NCBI GenBank assembly: GCA_963693315.1
Contig: OY856186.1
Location: forward strand, 380,942,768-381,006,767
Direction of reading: 5' to 3'
DNA: 64,000 nt
DNA from: Diogma glabrata
Lineage: Eukaryota; Arthropoda; Insecta; Diptera; Cylindrotomidae
Position 1 is the stretch's first letter. The number at the start of each line of letters is the position of its first letter. Shown in pieces: positions 21,034 through 33,149 of this stretch. The position numbers were made by a program, and so were the translations under genes. A model generated the notes under the pieces. It was not told the origin of the DNA. It saw only the letters and a list, made by a program, of their open reading frames with translations, and did no database searches.

Positions 21034-22777
21034 TCACAACTTTATCCATGGTTTCATATGTGACGCTTCTATGACACCTGAATACGGAGTTTGGGTCAGT
21101 TGAAATCCTTCTATGTCTTCGACGAAATATCGATTATTTGGCAATACTTTCTTAATCCTATAAGGGCCTTTAAATTTTGACACTAACTTTTTCTTGACTC
21201 CTAAAGTGTTTACATAATTGGTAATTATAACATATTGCCCTACACTGTATATATACGGAGTTTTATGGCGTTTGTCGTAATATAATTTCGAATAAGTCTG
21301 CTGTCGTTCAATAATATCTATCGCCTTCTGCCTTATTTCCTCTAGAGTATTTTCATCGTGTCTTTCCTCTTTTAAATAATCAACATGTTCTTCCCTCTGC
21401 TCAACACCACATAACAATTTACTTGGACATTCGCCAGTTGTTTTATTTTGGGTATTATTTATTGCATATTCTAGTTTGTGTAATATTTGTGACCAATTTA
21501 CATTTGGTTCAAACTTTGACAATTTTGCTTACATGGGAGTAATGGTCCTATTTACTCTCTCTACTTGACCATTTGCCTGAGGTGAACCTGTAGCAATTTT
21601 AATGTGTTTTATATTGGCTTCTACAAGAAATTTACTAAAATCTGTGGATTTCAAACTTTAACCGTATCAGATACAATAATTTTCGGTCGACTATATTCCA
21701 AAAAATATGACGAGATATTTTATAGCTTCTTTAGAATTTGTAGTTTTTACTGCGTATAACTTAACGAATTTTGTAAATCCTTCAATTATTAAAAATATGC
21801 ATTTCTTTTTGTCATAAGTAGTCAATCTGCAACATTTGAAACGGAATATTCCCTTTTGGTATGTTATTTAGATAACCTTCCACTTTTCCAGTTTTTGCGT
21901 TAAAGGCTAAACACTTCAAATAATTTGCAATAAAATCTTTAACTTTTTGTTTCATATTTGGAAACCAATAGGATTTACATAACACAAAGTAGCACTTTTC
22001 TACCTCTAAATGGCCGATTTGCTCTTGACAATTCCTAATTACCTGTGTTTCCATTTCTTCTGGAACGTAAAATAAAATTTGACCATTTTTTTTGTCGGTA
22101 AACTAAACCATCTCTCAATTCAAATAAAGAGTGTTCCCTATTGCATAGTTTTTCCGAAAGTTTTTGTATCTCTGGGTCTCGACCTTGACATATAGATAGA
22201 CAAATTTTGTTCAAAAGTATTTTCAACCAGTATTAAAATATTGATGTTTCTGCTCAGAGCATCAACATGTCCCATACGATTACCGGAAGGGTGTTCGGTT
22301 TCGTATTCATAATTTTGCAGCTCTAACGTCAAACGAGCAGTAATTTCTAGGATTTACATCCTTTTTGTTCAATGTTAAAACTAAAGAATTACAATCCGTA
22401 ATGATTTTAAAATTTTTCCCCCTTAGATACATTCTAAAACGTCTCAGTGCATAAATTATTGCTAATGTTTCCAACTCATAATAACGATAACGACTTTCAG
22501 TTGAAGTGGTCCTTTTTGAGAAATAAAAAACTGGATGAAGACGATTATCACTTTTCTTCTGCATTAATATTGCACCATAACCATGACTACTAGCATCGCA
22601 ATGCAGCTCGGTATCGTCGTTTGGGGAATAATTAGCTAATATTGGAGATTCAATAAGTTTTGATTTTAGTTTATCGTAAGAGGCAATCTCTGTTGTAATC
22701 CAACCATAGGTAAAATTGTAAATAGTAGAAAAACATTGACCTCTTATTTTTTTTGTAAAAAAATGTTCATTGCTCAA
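21034..22777 (-). pseudogene. decayed Ty3/gypsy pol: RNase H and integrase
   Basis: Read on the minus strand: RNase H with HCDASSHGYGAIL and TDCNSL (22307-22777); then GHVDALSRN in another frame (22138-22332); a linker with FELRDGLVYRQKK; the integrase zinc region with GHLEVEK and YLKCLAFNAKTG (21812-22054); an integrase core with TGSPQANGQVERVNR broken by stops (21523-21811); and a C-terminal region with FKGPYRIKKVLP ending at 21034. At least four frame changes or stops separate these pieces. Protease and reverse transcriptase are absent. It is a different family from the element at 1-4262 and much older. Confidence 0.9.
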
Positions 22778-22954
22778 TTCAAAAATGAAATAAATCGAAA
22801 AGTCCAGCGTTGCAAATTTTTAATATTTAAAATAAAATATTAAATTAATGCTAATGAACTTACTTTTCGATTTGTAATAGTTTTGAATTGAATTTAATTT
22901 AATTTTAAAATTATTTGTTTTGCATTTTTTTTTTAATTTTTTTTCTGAATGAAC

Positions 22955-23430
22955 AATATGTCGAGAATATTGTGTACAAATTTTAAGTCAATCCGAGTAA
23001 AACTAACGGAGTTACAGCGTTTCAACAAGGTTGCAGTTTGACCCCATTTTCCCGAAAACGTTATTTTTGAAGTTCGTGAACATTAGAACTCAAAATCTAC
23101 TGAACCGATCCTTTTGAAAATTTGAACATTACTTCTTCACATAAATCAACAGTAATCAGGAAGAGTTTTTTTTTTTTATTTTATTCTATTTTTTAATAAC
23201 AAATTAAACGCGATTTTTTGAGCTAAAATCGCGATTTTCACTTCCAAGCGCTGCAAAAATTAGAAAAAAAAAACTCTTCCTGATTACCTCGAGAAATACA
23301 TCACCTTCAAAACGCATATCAATTTTTTTGTTTCACATGATCCGGTAACGAGTTATAATGTTCACCGCTAAACCACTTTTTTTCAAGGCGCCTCTGGAGA
23401 TTCAACGTCACCGGCTGATTTATCAATATT
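22955..23430. repeat. small foldback repeat
   Basis: GTAATCAGGAAGAGTTTTTT (from 23152) is matched by its reverse complement ending GATTAC at 23287. The centre carries CGCGATTTT and AAAATCGCG. Outer flanks are only weakly paired, so the limits are approximate. Confidence 0.5.
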
Positions 23431-23572
23431 TTTAATTGAAATTTTTTTCTGACATACTTCAAAAATTGTACAATAATATGTAGTTAAATTTAGTAAAATT
23501 ATACTGCTCATGTCGCCGCAAAAAAATCACAAAAATGTGCGTTTTTTTCGTCTTCAAAACCATACCCCCCCC

Positions 23573-24592
23573 TAGGGATGGAAAAGTCGATTCCGATTCT
23601 ACTCGAGAATCGACTTTTCTGTTAAAATAATCGATTATAAAGAATCGATTTTTAATTTTCAAAGTCGATCAAGAATCGATTCTTAGTATTCGATTTTTTT
23701 GGCTTTAGAAGCCGTTAAGTTTTACTCTATTAATACGCTGCTCGACTCCCGATGTAAAAATCTAGGCTTTTAAAATATTTGCAACTCCGCGAGTGCTGTG
23801 ATTATTGTCGGTATGTGTTTATCACAAGATATTTTTAAGTTTAAAGAAACATTTCTTCGTCAGGGTTTTTCAATTAATTTGTTTCAACTTTATCTATATA
23901 TGTTCAAACTTTATCTATATATATTGCTTGGAAAAAGAAGATCAACTAACAAAAAGTGTTGCGGTTGATCATGACAATGAGTACACTGCAGATCATCAAC
24001 GATCTTGAAATGATAATGGTATTTGGGATTTTTTAGACGACACTATGCAACAAAACCATCAAAATAATGACAGGGAGGAAGTAGGCGGGTTGCTGATTGA
24101 ACTAAGAGAATTCATTAATCGGCCAACAGTCGACAGAAAAAGTAATCCGAATCCAATTATCATATGAAAAACACTCGAAAATGAACATTCAAATTTATCA
24201 ACAATATAGCAAAAAATATTAAACAATATGCATACATAGTAGCAAGATCAACTCCATGTGAGCGTTTATTTTCAGACAATGGTCTGATTGCAAATCAGAT
24301 TCGAAGTAGATTAACGCCTGATCATTTGAATATGCTACTTTTCTTAAGACCAGTTGCAGAAAATATGTGGTTTTCATAAGTTGATTGTCTAAAATTTATT
24401 TTGAATAAATGTATATCACTATGAAGTATAAATTTAAATTTGCTTCAGCTAAAGCTAGTTTTTTTAACATAGGAATCGATTAAAATCGAAAGAATCGACT
24501 TTGGCAGCCGAAGAATCGATTCTAGGAATCGAAATGTATAAAATCGAACTAGGAATCGAGAATCGACTTTTCTATAAATCTTTCCATCCCTA
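23573..24592 (+). mobile_element. hAT transposon remnant with 8-bp target duplication
   Basis: The ends are TAGGGATGGAAAAGTCGATT and its imperfect reverse complement ending CCATCCCTA. Eight C on the left (23565-23572) and eight C on the right (24593-24600) fit the 8-bp duplication typical of hAT elements, although the right side is part of a 12-C run. Subterminal regions on both sides are dense in GAATCGATT-type motifs, probable transposase binding sites. The interior holds a broken hAT dimerisation domain. Confidence 0.85.
24009..24379 (+). pseudogene. hAT transposase C-terminus, broken
   Basis: The frame NDNGIWDFLDD continues into LLIELREFINRP, is interrupted by stops near 24166-24240, and resumes as STPCERLFSDNGL, IRSRLTPDHLNMLLFLRP, ending at 24379. 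The block CERLFS...RSRLTPDxLNMLLFL is the hATC dimerisation signature. The N-terminal BED finger and catalytic core are mostly gone. The frame at 23805-24008 may be leader or flanking sequence. Confidence 0.8.
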
Positions 24593-24904
24593 CCCCCCCC
24601 CCCCTTAACTAAACGAAATAAGAGAATTTAAATTAAGATTTGATTTTTGAACAAAACTTATCAAAGCAATTGTGATTATAATTTGAAAATAATTTTAATG
24701 AAATCAAAACAATTTGACCAATTGGAATCCTACCAATTGAATAATGATAATTTTTTTATAGGAAAATTTCATTAGACAATAGGTTAAGTTCATTAGGCTA
24801 TAGGTTAGAAAACAATACAATAATACATACTATTATTATCGAAAAAACATACAAATAAAGCTGATATAATTAAATGGAAGAGAATAAAATTAGTTATTTG
24901 TATA

Positions 24905-26850
24905 AAATGATTATTATTATTGAGAATTTTATTGCATTATAAGTTTGCCAAAAAAATTTTGTCAAGTATGTCAAAAAAATTAGCTGTTTGTAGGACGTAA
25001 ATGTGGCATGGGAAATTTTTGAACTTGTTATAGTTTTTGAAATATTTTTTGAATTTTGAAAAAAGTTTGTATTTTTGATTTTGTAATAATTTTTGCAATA
25101 TTTTTAGAATTTTGGAAAATGTTTTAACTTTTGAATTTTTAAGAATTTTTAGAATATTATTAGAATTTAGAAAAAGTTTAAATATTTGATTTTATTCTAA
25201 TTTTTGGAATATATTCAGAATTTTGAAAAAAGTTTGATTTTAATTAATTTTACAAAATTATTAGAATCTTGAAAGAAATATGAATTTGTGATTTTGTAAT
25301 TAAAGAAAAAAACTTATCAATTATGATTCGTCAAATCTTCCTCCGTGCCAACGTGAATTGCGACAACAATTATTGCGAACATTATATATAACAAATATCT
25401 CGCGAAATAGTCATTTAAAAGTTCCAATGGATCTTAAACCTGAAGATAATGGTTGGCGTTTAAATGATGACAACTACGCATATAATTGGTTTGAGGGGGA
25501 TACAGTTCCTTCAAGTATTTATGACATACTAATACAACAGCCTACTGATTCTGGCGAAAACACATCAAGTGATGATGAGGAACACATTTCAGGTAACATA
25601 CAATTAGTTAATTTAAGAAAAATATATGGAGTCTTATGTAATTGAGTGCAAGATCCAATATGTAATAAATGTATCAAAACTTTGTTTCTTTTTAGAAGAC
25701 GAAATTAGTTATGAAGAATCAGATGATGATGACGATTCCAATAGTGACGTCTCAGATGATGATGGAGAAAATTAATTTAAAAACTAATGTACATCACATC
25801 ATAATTAATATTTTCGATTTGAACTAAAAAGAAACGAAGACTTACTACAGAAATGATCCTGTGAAGTATAATCTTAATTAGTAATATATATTTTAACCAT
25901 GAATGTGCAATTAACATTACATACTGTCTTTATGTAATGTTAATTGCACCATTAAGTTCAAATTACGACTCTTACTCGCACTTCCATAGCATCTTTCCCC
26001 TCGCCTGTCAAGGACTTATGCTAGCCAGAACCGCCTGTCATTGTACCCACTTTCTTTAAATCACTTACTCAAACATATATATAAAATATGGAGGGGCTGA
26101 AATCTCAAGCTGTGAGATATCAAGACTTCGGTTAAGGATTTTGATATAGTTTTCGGCATAAAACCTTGATGAGGACATTGTTTTTAGTTTTGGGCAGCGA
26201 TGTATATCAAACAAACCTCTTTGTTAAAGTGCATGTACTTTTTTATCTCTGTTTAGAAAATTATTACAAAACTAATATGAAACATCAATACGTTGCCGGG
26301 AAATCATAACAGATCATAAATTAACATAATTTAGTTAAAAGATGATACAATCAGCAAACTACTCAAAAACCTCTCCATTTAGCGTTTCGAGAAAATATTA
26401 CAAACTCACAAATTCATATTTCTTTCAAGATTCCAACAATATTGTAAAAATTAATTAAAATCAAACCTTTTTAAAAATTCTAAATATATTCCAAAAATTA
26501 GAATATAATCAAATATTTAAACTTTTTCTAAATTCTAAATATATTCCAAAAATTCTTAAAAATTCAAAAATTGAAACTTTTTCCAAAATTCTACAAATAT
26601 TGCAAAAATTATAACAATATCAAAAATTGAAACATTTTCCAAAATTCTAAAAATATTGCAAAAATTATTACAAAATCAAAAATACAAACTTTTTTCAAAA
26701 TTCAAAAAATATTTCAAGAACCATAACAAGTTCAAAAACTTTCCATGCCACATTTACGTCCTACAAACAGCTAATTTTTTTGACATACTTGACAATATTT
26801 TTTTGACAAACTTATAATGCAATAAAATTCTCAATAATAATAAACATTTT
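24905..26850 (+). mobile_element. long inverted-repeat element carrying transposase-like exons
   Basis: The left arm (24918-25300) and the right arm (26395-26830) are inverted copies, for example CAAGTATGTCAAAAAAATTA on the left and its complement on the right, and AGGACGTAAATGTGGCATGG against CCATGCCACATTTACGTCCT. Both arms are built of degenerate units of about 50 bp such as AATTTTTGCAATATTTTTAG. A two-exon coding piece lies between the arms (25322-25775). The right arm runs on into a longer repeat (26082-27620) with two more copies in the window. Confidence 0.7.
25322..25775 (+). CDS. transposase-like C-terminal two-exon fragment
   Basis: Exon 1 (25322-25592) reads SNLPPCQRELRQQLLRTLYI, then NSHLKVPMDLKPEDNGWRL and YNWFEGDTVPSSIYDILIQQ, and ends in phase 1 at a GTAACA donor. 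After a 103-bp intron with a TTTTTAG acceptor, exon 2 (25696-25775) gives EDEISYEESDDDDD and stops. The pattern LPPC..EL..Q.LR..YI, then GW.L and W.EG..P, followed by an acidic tail is, from memory, shared with the C-termini of uncharacterised transposon-encoded proteins in arthropods and cnidarians. The catalytic core is missing. This is the end of a larger gene stranded inside an inverted-repeat element. Confidence 0.5.
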
Positions 26851-27620
26851 ATACAAATAACTAATTTTATTATTTTCTAAAAAAGAAATGAAAATCTTTC
26901 TTTTGACACACTTGACAACATTTTTTTGACAAACTTATAATGCCATAATTCTCAATAATAGTAATACAATTGCATCAAACAAATGATTAATTTTATTTTT
27001 TCTAAAAAATTGGGTAAAAAAATAAATAAACCGAAGTAAAATCTTTCTTTTGACACACTTGACAACATTTTTTTGACAAACTTATTATGCCATAATTCTC
27101 AATAATAATAATAAAATTTCATGCCATACAAATAATTAATTTTATTTTTTTTCCAAAAAATTGGGTAAAATAATAAATAAAAATCTTTCTTTTGTCACAT
27201 TTGACAACACTTTTTTGACAAGCTTATAATGCCATAATCTAGTTTTTGGTCTCACATACCAATCCCGACCATCAAGATTTCTTCAAATTCAATGTTTCTA
27301 TCCGTAATCACTTAAAATGAACGTTTTTGAGCAAAAAATATGCAAATTTCCGTGTTTTAACACACTTGACGATTTTTTTGACACACTTCCGGTACAGTTA
27401 TCGAACACATCGTAGTTTCGGATCTTCCCATTGAGTAAACTTATTCTTAAAAAAAAATTTTTGAAATCCGTTCAACGGCTTTCTAGATTTCGTCGGTTGT
27501 GACGGTCGGCCGGCAGGTTGTAACACCTTTCGATTCGCCTGGCAGATACTTGTGCTCGTCAAAATCGTCTGTCACTCTACAATAAATGAGCTAAATCATA
27601 TAAAAATTTCAAGCTTACAG
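26082..27620. repeat. dispersed repeat family, copy A
   Basis: It starts near GGAGGGGCTGAAATCTC and ends near TTTCTAGATTTCGTCGG. Copies in the opposite orientation lie at 38690-42362 (split) and 49925-51760. Common landmarks are CGATGTATATCAAAC, TTTTATCTCTGTTTAGAAA, CCTCTCCATTTAGC, the degenerate AATTTTTGCAATATT units and CTTCCGGTACAGTTAT. Confidence 0.8.
26770..27235. repeat. tandem repeat, about 130 bp, four units
   Basis: Units contain TTGACACACTTGACAACATT, TTTTTTGACAAACTTATAAT and a CTCAATAATA stretch. Spacing varies by indels. The homologous units in the other two copies of the family are also tandem. Confidence 0.75.
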
Positions 27621-27976
27621 GAGGAAGTTTTTTTTTTTTAATTTTTTTACACTTTCAAGCATATAGGGGATGATGACGTGCAGGGCTGATGCCTTCCAGG
27701 TGGTGGTTTCCGTACTTCACATTTCATGACTTATCCCTAAAAAAAATTCTAGCCTTACAGAACGACCGTTACCCAAAGGTTTCACTAGCTTTCAGTTTAA
27801 TATTTTCGTCACTCATTTTCCTAATGTATTGTACATTGTTTTCATAAACCGTTAATAAATATTCACTTAAGGCTTAGATTTTGGTTTTCTTAAAAAATTT
27901 ACTGAGCACGTGTTTTAGTTTTCATAAAAATATAATAAATTTTCACCGCACACTTCTTAAAATTTTTCGATGAAAC

Positions 27977-28150
27977 GAAACGATTTATTTCAAATTCACT
28001 CAATTACAAAAATTATAATATATCTGATTCTTTTCTAAGGAAAATAGAACTTAACGGACATTATTGATAAATATAATCGGTTTTCATTTAAATTCACGGC
28101 GCGGTAGTTAATAATTTAATAATATTTAATTTAATAATAAAATTCATAAC
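27977..28150 (-). repeat. LTR-like repeat, second copy
   Basis: A direct copy of 20626-20805 (ACGATTTATTTCAAATTCAC, AACTTAACGGACATTATTG, ATAATCGGTTTTCATTTAA). If the pair are LTR remnants of the decayed gypsy fragment, this is the 5' copy and everything between is nested. Confidence 0.45.
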
Positions 28151-28269
28151 ATTACAAACGATTTTCTACTCACTCACACAACAACAGTTAACAATTATTC
28201 TTTCAGAGCCCTGGCAACAACTAGATTACTAGAATCAAAAATTCAATTACAATTGTGAGGTTTAGTGCC

Positions 28270-29600
28270 TACAACGCGCAACGGCCCACCAAATTCAGTA
28301 AATTTAAAAAAAGTTTGGTATATTTACAAACTTTTGACACATAAAAAATAAAGATAACTGATAATAATAATGACTGACAATAATGGTAGTAAAAATAAAA
28401 TTTCAACTTTAATCACACCATTGAAAATATAAAAGAATAGCAAATAAATCCATAAAATATTTAGCTATGTTGTACTGTTATTGTACAAAGCATTGATAAA
28501 TTTTGAATTATTTCAGTTTTCATTCTTTCAAAACTTTCTAACTCAATAAACAAATCAAAGCAGTAAAAAACTAAATGCTATATAATTATTTACAAAATAT
28601 AATTGCTATATTTGCAAACACTAGCTGTTATTCTTATTGTTTTGGTCAATCCAGATCTACAATTCCGATTTGAATGAATGGATAATTCGCTAGCAGTTGT
28701 CTATTTTCAGTACAACTCATCTGTTATCTTTTCGAAATGACATATCATGAATGTTTAATGTTCCGGTTTGACCTACATCAGTCATCACACAATTTTATCA
28801 AATTGTTTATGAATTATTGGCATACCCAAAATAATAAAATAATTCAACAATTTTTTAAAATAAAAATATATAGATACACATATTGCTTTGACTAATATAT
28901 ATTACATAAGTATTAAGTACCGTCATTTATTTTTGATTTTGTATTAATAAATACATAACATTTCAATTCTAAAAAATCTAATAATAATTTTAAAATATTT
29001 ATATTATAATTAATTTTGGCATTGTTTATTTTACCAAGAAAAATCTGAATTAGTTTTGTTTGTGAATTGATTGAATCAAAAATAGAAAAAAAATTATAGT
29101 AAACAAGTTTTATTCTTCTACAAGTACAAATGATAAAATAAAATCTGATCCAGTTTATAGCCATATACCTTTGAATTCTTTCGTTTATTCAGCTACAGAC
29201 ATTTAAATAGTCGTCTATAACGGAGCCACATTAGTGACAGTCATTCTAAAGTGTAATTTTGTCTTGTTTTCGGGTTTAAATAGCATCCCACATGTCCACA
29301 AATGATAGGGTACAGGAAGTGGTTAATCAGGATAGCTATTCTCAGGAAGTGGTTAACTGAATGAGGTATAGACTCAATGGAATTTAAAATTTCTTACAGA
29401 ATGGTTAATATTTTGTTTCGATTACATGATTGTCTTCCAAACATTTTGGAATGAGCGTAACTACCACCACTATTATAATATGAATAAAAATTATTGAAAC
29501 CGTAATTAACACCCAAAATATAAAATAATTCTATAATTATGTTACAAAATTGTTTTTTTTAATAAAGCTGACATGGAAAAAAAAGAAATTGGTTTAGATT
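28270..29600. other. ric-3 intron, no gene seen
   Basis: AT-rich; a minus-strand frame of 83 codons at 28913-29164 is low-complexity and unsupported. AGGAAGTGGTTAA is doubled near 29315 and 29345. Confidence 0.55.
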
Positions 29601-30097
29601 GAGGAGTCCGCATCATAGTATCGAAAAATCAAATCATCGAATTGTGTTATAGGACCGAAAATCAGTAGACCGAAAATTCATTTACCATCGAATTTCATAC
29701 TATCGAAGGGTTTTGAAATTGAAGAAGCATTAGATCGAAATATCATATCATAACACCGAAAATTTATTTCATCGAAAAGTCCGAAAATTTAATTTATAAA
29801 TTCAGATGCCGTCGAAATCAGATGACCGAAATTCATCAAATAAAATAAAAAACGATATAATCGAAATATCATAACATCGAAAATATTCGATATTCATCAT
29901 CGAAAAATCATTCAGTCGGAAAACAGAGTATCAGAGGAGAGTATCCTCACATTCCATTGTTAGTGTTTCAGGTTTTTGTGTGATTTAAGAGTGTGGAGTG
30001 GAATTCATTATAAACAGAGTACGACTAAATGATTTTCCGATGTAATGAATTATTCATTATATCGAATATTTTCGATGTTATGATATTTCGATAATAT

Positions 30098-30738
30098 TAT
30101 TACGGTTATAGAAAAATCATAACAAAACACAACAACAAATTAATGAAACAAATAGTGTTGTTGTTGTATTCTTATAACTGGGTCAACATAAAATAAAATA
30201 TATGGAAATAATAACGTAGATTTCTATTCGAGACCATTCATAGTTTTTCCTAGAATATGCGAAAAATTATTTAGAATTGTATATAAAAGGAGTTCCTTCG
30301 TGAAATTTAGATTAGTTTTATTTTAGACGTGCGATGAAGTTAAGTGAAAAATGAAAATTAATTGTAAACGAAACAAATTGTACTGTGCATATAAAATCGT
30401 GCAAATAGAAGTTATTTTAAAATTAGTTTTTGTGAATAAAGTTTTAAATTTAAGTGTTATTTTATAGAAGTATTTTGTGTATTATTTTGGACGCTGTGTA
30501 CTGGAAATTTCTACAACAAAACGTTGCAGTTTCTGAAGCTGTTGAAAGAATATTTTAATTAGGAATACGGTTTCCTGTATTGTTTCCTGTTGTTGTGGAA
30601 CAATCAAGGAGTTGAAGACTTAATAAAACCTGGTGTTTTTGCTTACTAATAAGTGATCGAAATCGGAAGAGATTTAGGAATTGCGTTTATCGAATTGAGA
30701 GTAAGTCCAATTCGAAGTAAGGTTGGAAAAACGTAACA
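30098..30738 (+). repeat. solo gypsy LTR with ATAT target duplication
   Basis: The repeat starts TATTACGG and ends CGTAACA, and aligns along most of its length with the LTR at 3557-4262. ATAT lies directly on both sides (30094-30097 and 30739-30742). TATATAAAA near 30280 and AATAAA at 30435-30440 are conserved. The internal element was lost, presumably by LTR-LTR recombination. The 56-bp tandem duplication of the other LTR is absent here. Confidence 0.9.
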
Positions 30739-30874
30739 ATATGAATTTTTGTTCTATTTTATGAATTCCGATCATCTGATTTTTCGATGCTATGATATTT
30801 CCACTACATCGAAAAAATTTCGGTACAATGGCTTCGACAGTATGAATTCGCTTCGATTTTTCGATACCATAATT

Positions 30875-31475
30875 GGGCTATTATTTTGAAAACGTACATT
30901 TTTTTGTTGATTTTTAAATTTTTGATTTTTAAAAAATCTGAAATTTTGATATATTGTTGGCATTGACAAAAGGAAAAAAGTGATTTCTGCTTTTATTTTT
31001 TGAGTACTCTGAATCGGAGTTATGCGCGGTTGAATTTTGAGGCTTTTTCACGTAGTTTTTGGTAATGGTGGCAATGTTTTGTGAATAGGTGCCACAAATT
31101 TCATCCGACTTACGTATATTTTTGCAAGTAAAAAGGAAAATAATTGAATAATTGAAATAAGTAAGTTTAAAATTAATAACTTTTCTCTTTTCCGCTAGGC
31201 GGCGCGTAAAACCTTGGTTTACTTCAAAGCTCATATCTCAAAAAGTAGGCTTTTTTTTTTTTTTGTTTTTCACAAATTTTAAAGTAAACATATGCAGCTA
31301 TGAAATTGAGAAATAAAAAGTCAGCAATTCAATATGGATTTTTTCTTACGATTTTTTAAAGTTTGGTATATGAAAAATTCACATGTGTTTTCTTATTAAG
31401 TTAATAATCCTGTACTAAATGTGGATCTAATAAATTAAACATTTCATATTTTAACACCTGCAATAAATTTGAACC
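30875..31475 (+). repeat. left terminal inverted repeat of the 2.8-kb transposon
   Basis: It begins GGGCTATTATTTTGAAAACG and ends at CAATAAATTTGAACC. It carries CTTTTCCGCTAGGCGGCGCG (about 31185-31204), a motif that recurs in the foldback repeats at 33850-35310. Confidence 0.85.
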
Positions 31476-31862
31476 CTTTTCTGTGCGGTTAAATGGTTAA
31501 AAACTTATTAAAAATTAATTTAAGTTAAGTGGTAAAATAAAGGAATTTAAATTATTAAAAGGGTGTGTAAAATGTTTATTCATTTTAAAAAATGTCTATT
31601 CAGCCCCTTTTTACTAATTAAAATCTCATTAGAGGCCATAATTTTAACATTTAAAATTTCTAATGACGCCCACAAACGGTTTTTGACCAAATTATACTTG
31701 CATCCAATGAAAATATATTAAATTGTACCTACCTAATTTTACCTGATTCTACCTATGTCAAAACTATTTCAAGGGTATATATATATTGATTGGATTGCCT
31801 TATAATCAATTATATTCCAAAATATTTAGAAGACATAAGGTTTAGAAAAGATAATAATAGAA

Positions 31863-32890
31863 ATGCCTTTCAAATTGTGCTGTAACTTGTACGGTCTCAA
31901 AAATCATCAGCGGACATCAAAAAATGTGAAACTGGTCACACCAGCTGTTATTCAAAAAGCTGCGACCCTAAATTTTACTTTGCGTGATGACCAGTTTATA
32001 TGTGAAACATGTCGCACTTATATCTATAAAAATAAGGTAAATTTAATTATTTTATTAAAATGAATAAAAATTCATATGCAACTAATATTTTCTATACAGC
32101 AGCTTTCATGTTCGGAAACTATCGATAGTGAAATTATTTCTATAAATCAGGATGTTGAAAATGTTCCAACGAATAAAAATATTCAAATACCTCCAGCATC
32201 TTTAGATCCATCACCAGTTTCGGTTGATACTATATATCTCCACCAGTTCCTGAACTACTTAATGACATTTTAGAAGATATTAACAATGTTCTTGGAAGGT
32301 TAGCCGAATCTCCTATCAAACAAAATCATATTACAACAGGAAGTTATAAAAAAATTGCAAGTGTCACATCGGCAATAAGTCAAAGAATATTTCAAGTAGA
32401 TTCAGTTAAAGTGTTATCACCAAACGAGGAATGTAAATATACATCATGGCTTATGAACCTCAAAAAAGAGTTTAAAGATGCCAGCTGTAAATCAAAACAA
32501 GTGTTTTTGTTGACAACTCTACCACGTAAATTTTGGTCAAATCAACGTTTCCAGGATGAATTTAATGCATCAAGACGACTGGTAGAATTCTCCATGGATC
32601 TGTTGGAAACAGTAGGTCCTTACAGTTGGCCTCAAAGCAAACAAGTGCACAGTTTGTCACAAAATATAGTAAAACAAATTCAAACATACTTCTTATCAGA
32701 GGAAATTAGTAGAACAATGCCTGGCCTTAAAGATGTTGTTACTATTACAGAAGGATCGACAAAAATTAAGAAATCAAAGCGGTTGGTGTTATGGACCCTC
32801 ACCGACATCTACGAAATGTTCTTGGAAGAAAACAAAGAACTCAAGGATTCCACTGTTTTTTACCGGATAACACTACACCCGATAAAATAA
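31863..32890 (+). pseudogene. transposon-encoded protein, one intron, one frameshift, truncated
   Basis: Exon 1 (31863-32035) encodes MPFKLCCNLYGLKNHQ... and FICETCRTYIYKNK, with a CC and CxxC pattern like a small metal-binding module. A 63-bp intron follows (GTAAAT to TACAG). Exon 2 starts QLSCSETIDSE, loses frame in a TATATAT tract near 32236, and continues as SPPVPELLNDILEDINNVLG, then FLLTTLPRKFWSNQRFQDEF and EEISRTMPGLKDVV, ending KRLVLWTLTDIYEMF...LHPIK at 32890. From memory, the LP..W...F, E.SR.MPG..D and KRLVL..L...Y..F series belongs to uncharacterised element-linked proteins that continue into an RNase H-like core. That core is absent, so this copy is an N-terminal half only. Confidence 0.6.
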
Positions 32891-33149
32891 TTGCCAAAAT
32901 GTTTTCTTTTTCTGATGATCATAAATATTTCAATTTAAAGGCAAAAAAAAATATATAAATTAATTTTTTAATGTATTTATTTATAATATTGATTAAATTA
33001 TAATGTTTATAGGAAAAATATTTTTTTAATGTTTTTTTCTAATGTTAGTGTTAGTGATGTTGAAATTATAACAAAATCTTCGATCATTGGGATCTCCAAT
33101 TCTTATTCTGAATAAAAACCTGTTTCTCAATCAGAAATACACAAAAAAT

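Noticed and set aside
30929..31234. 101-codon minus-strand frame nearly identical to the plus-strand frame at 33334-33666
   Set aside because: These are the two inverted arms of one transposon, not paired genes.
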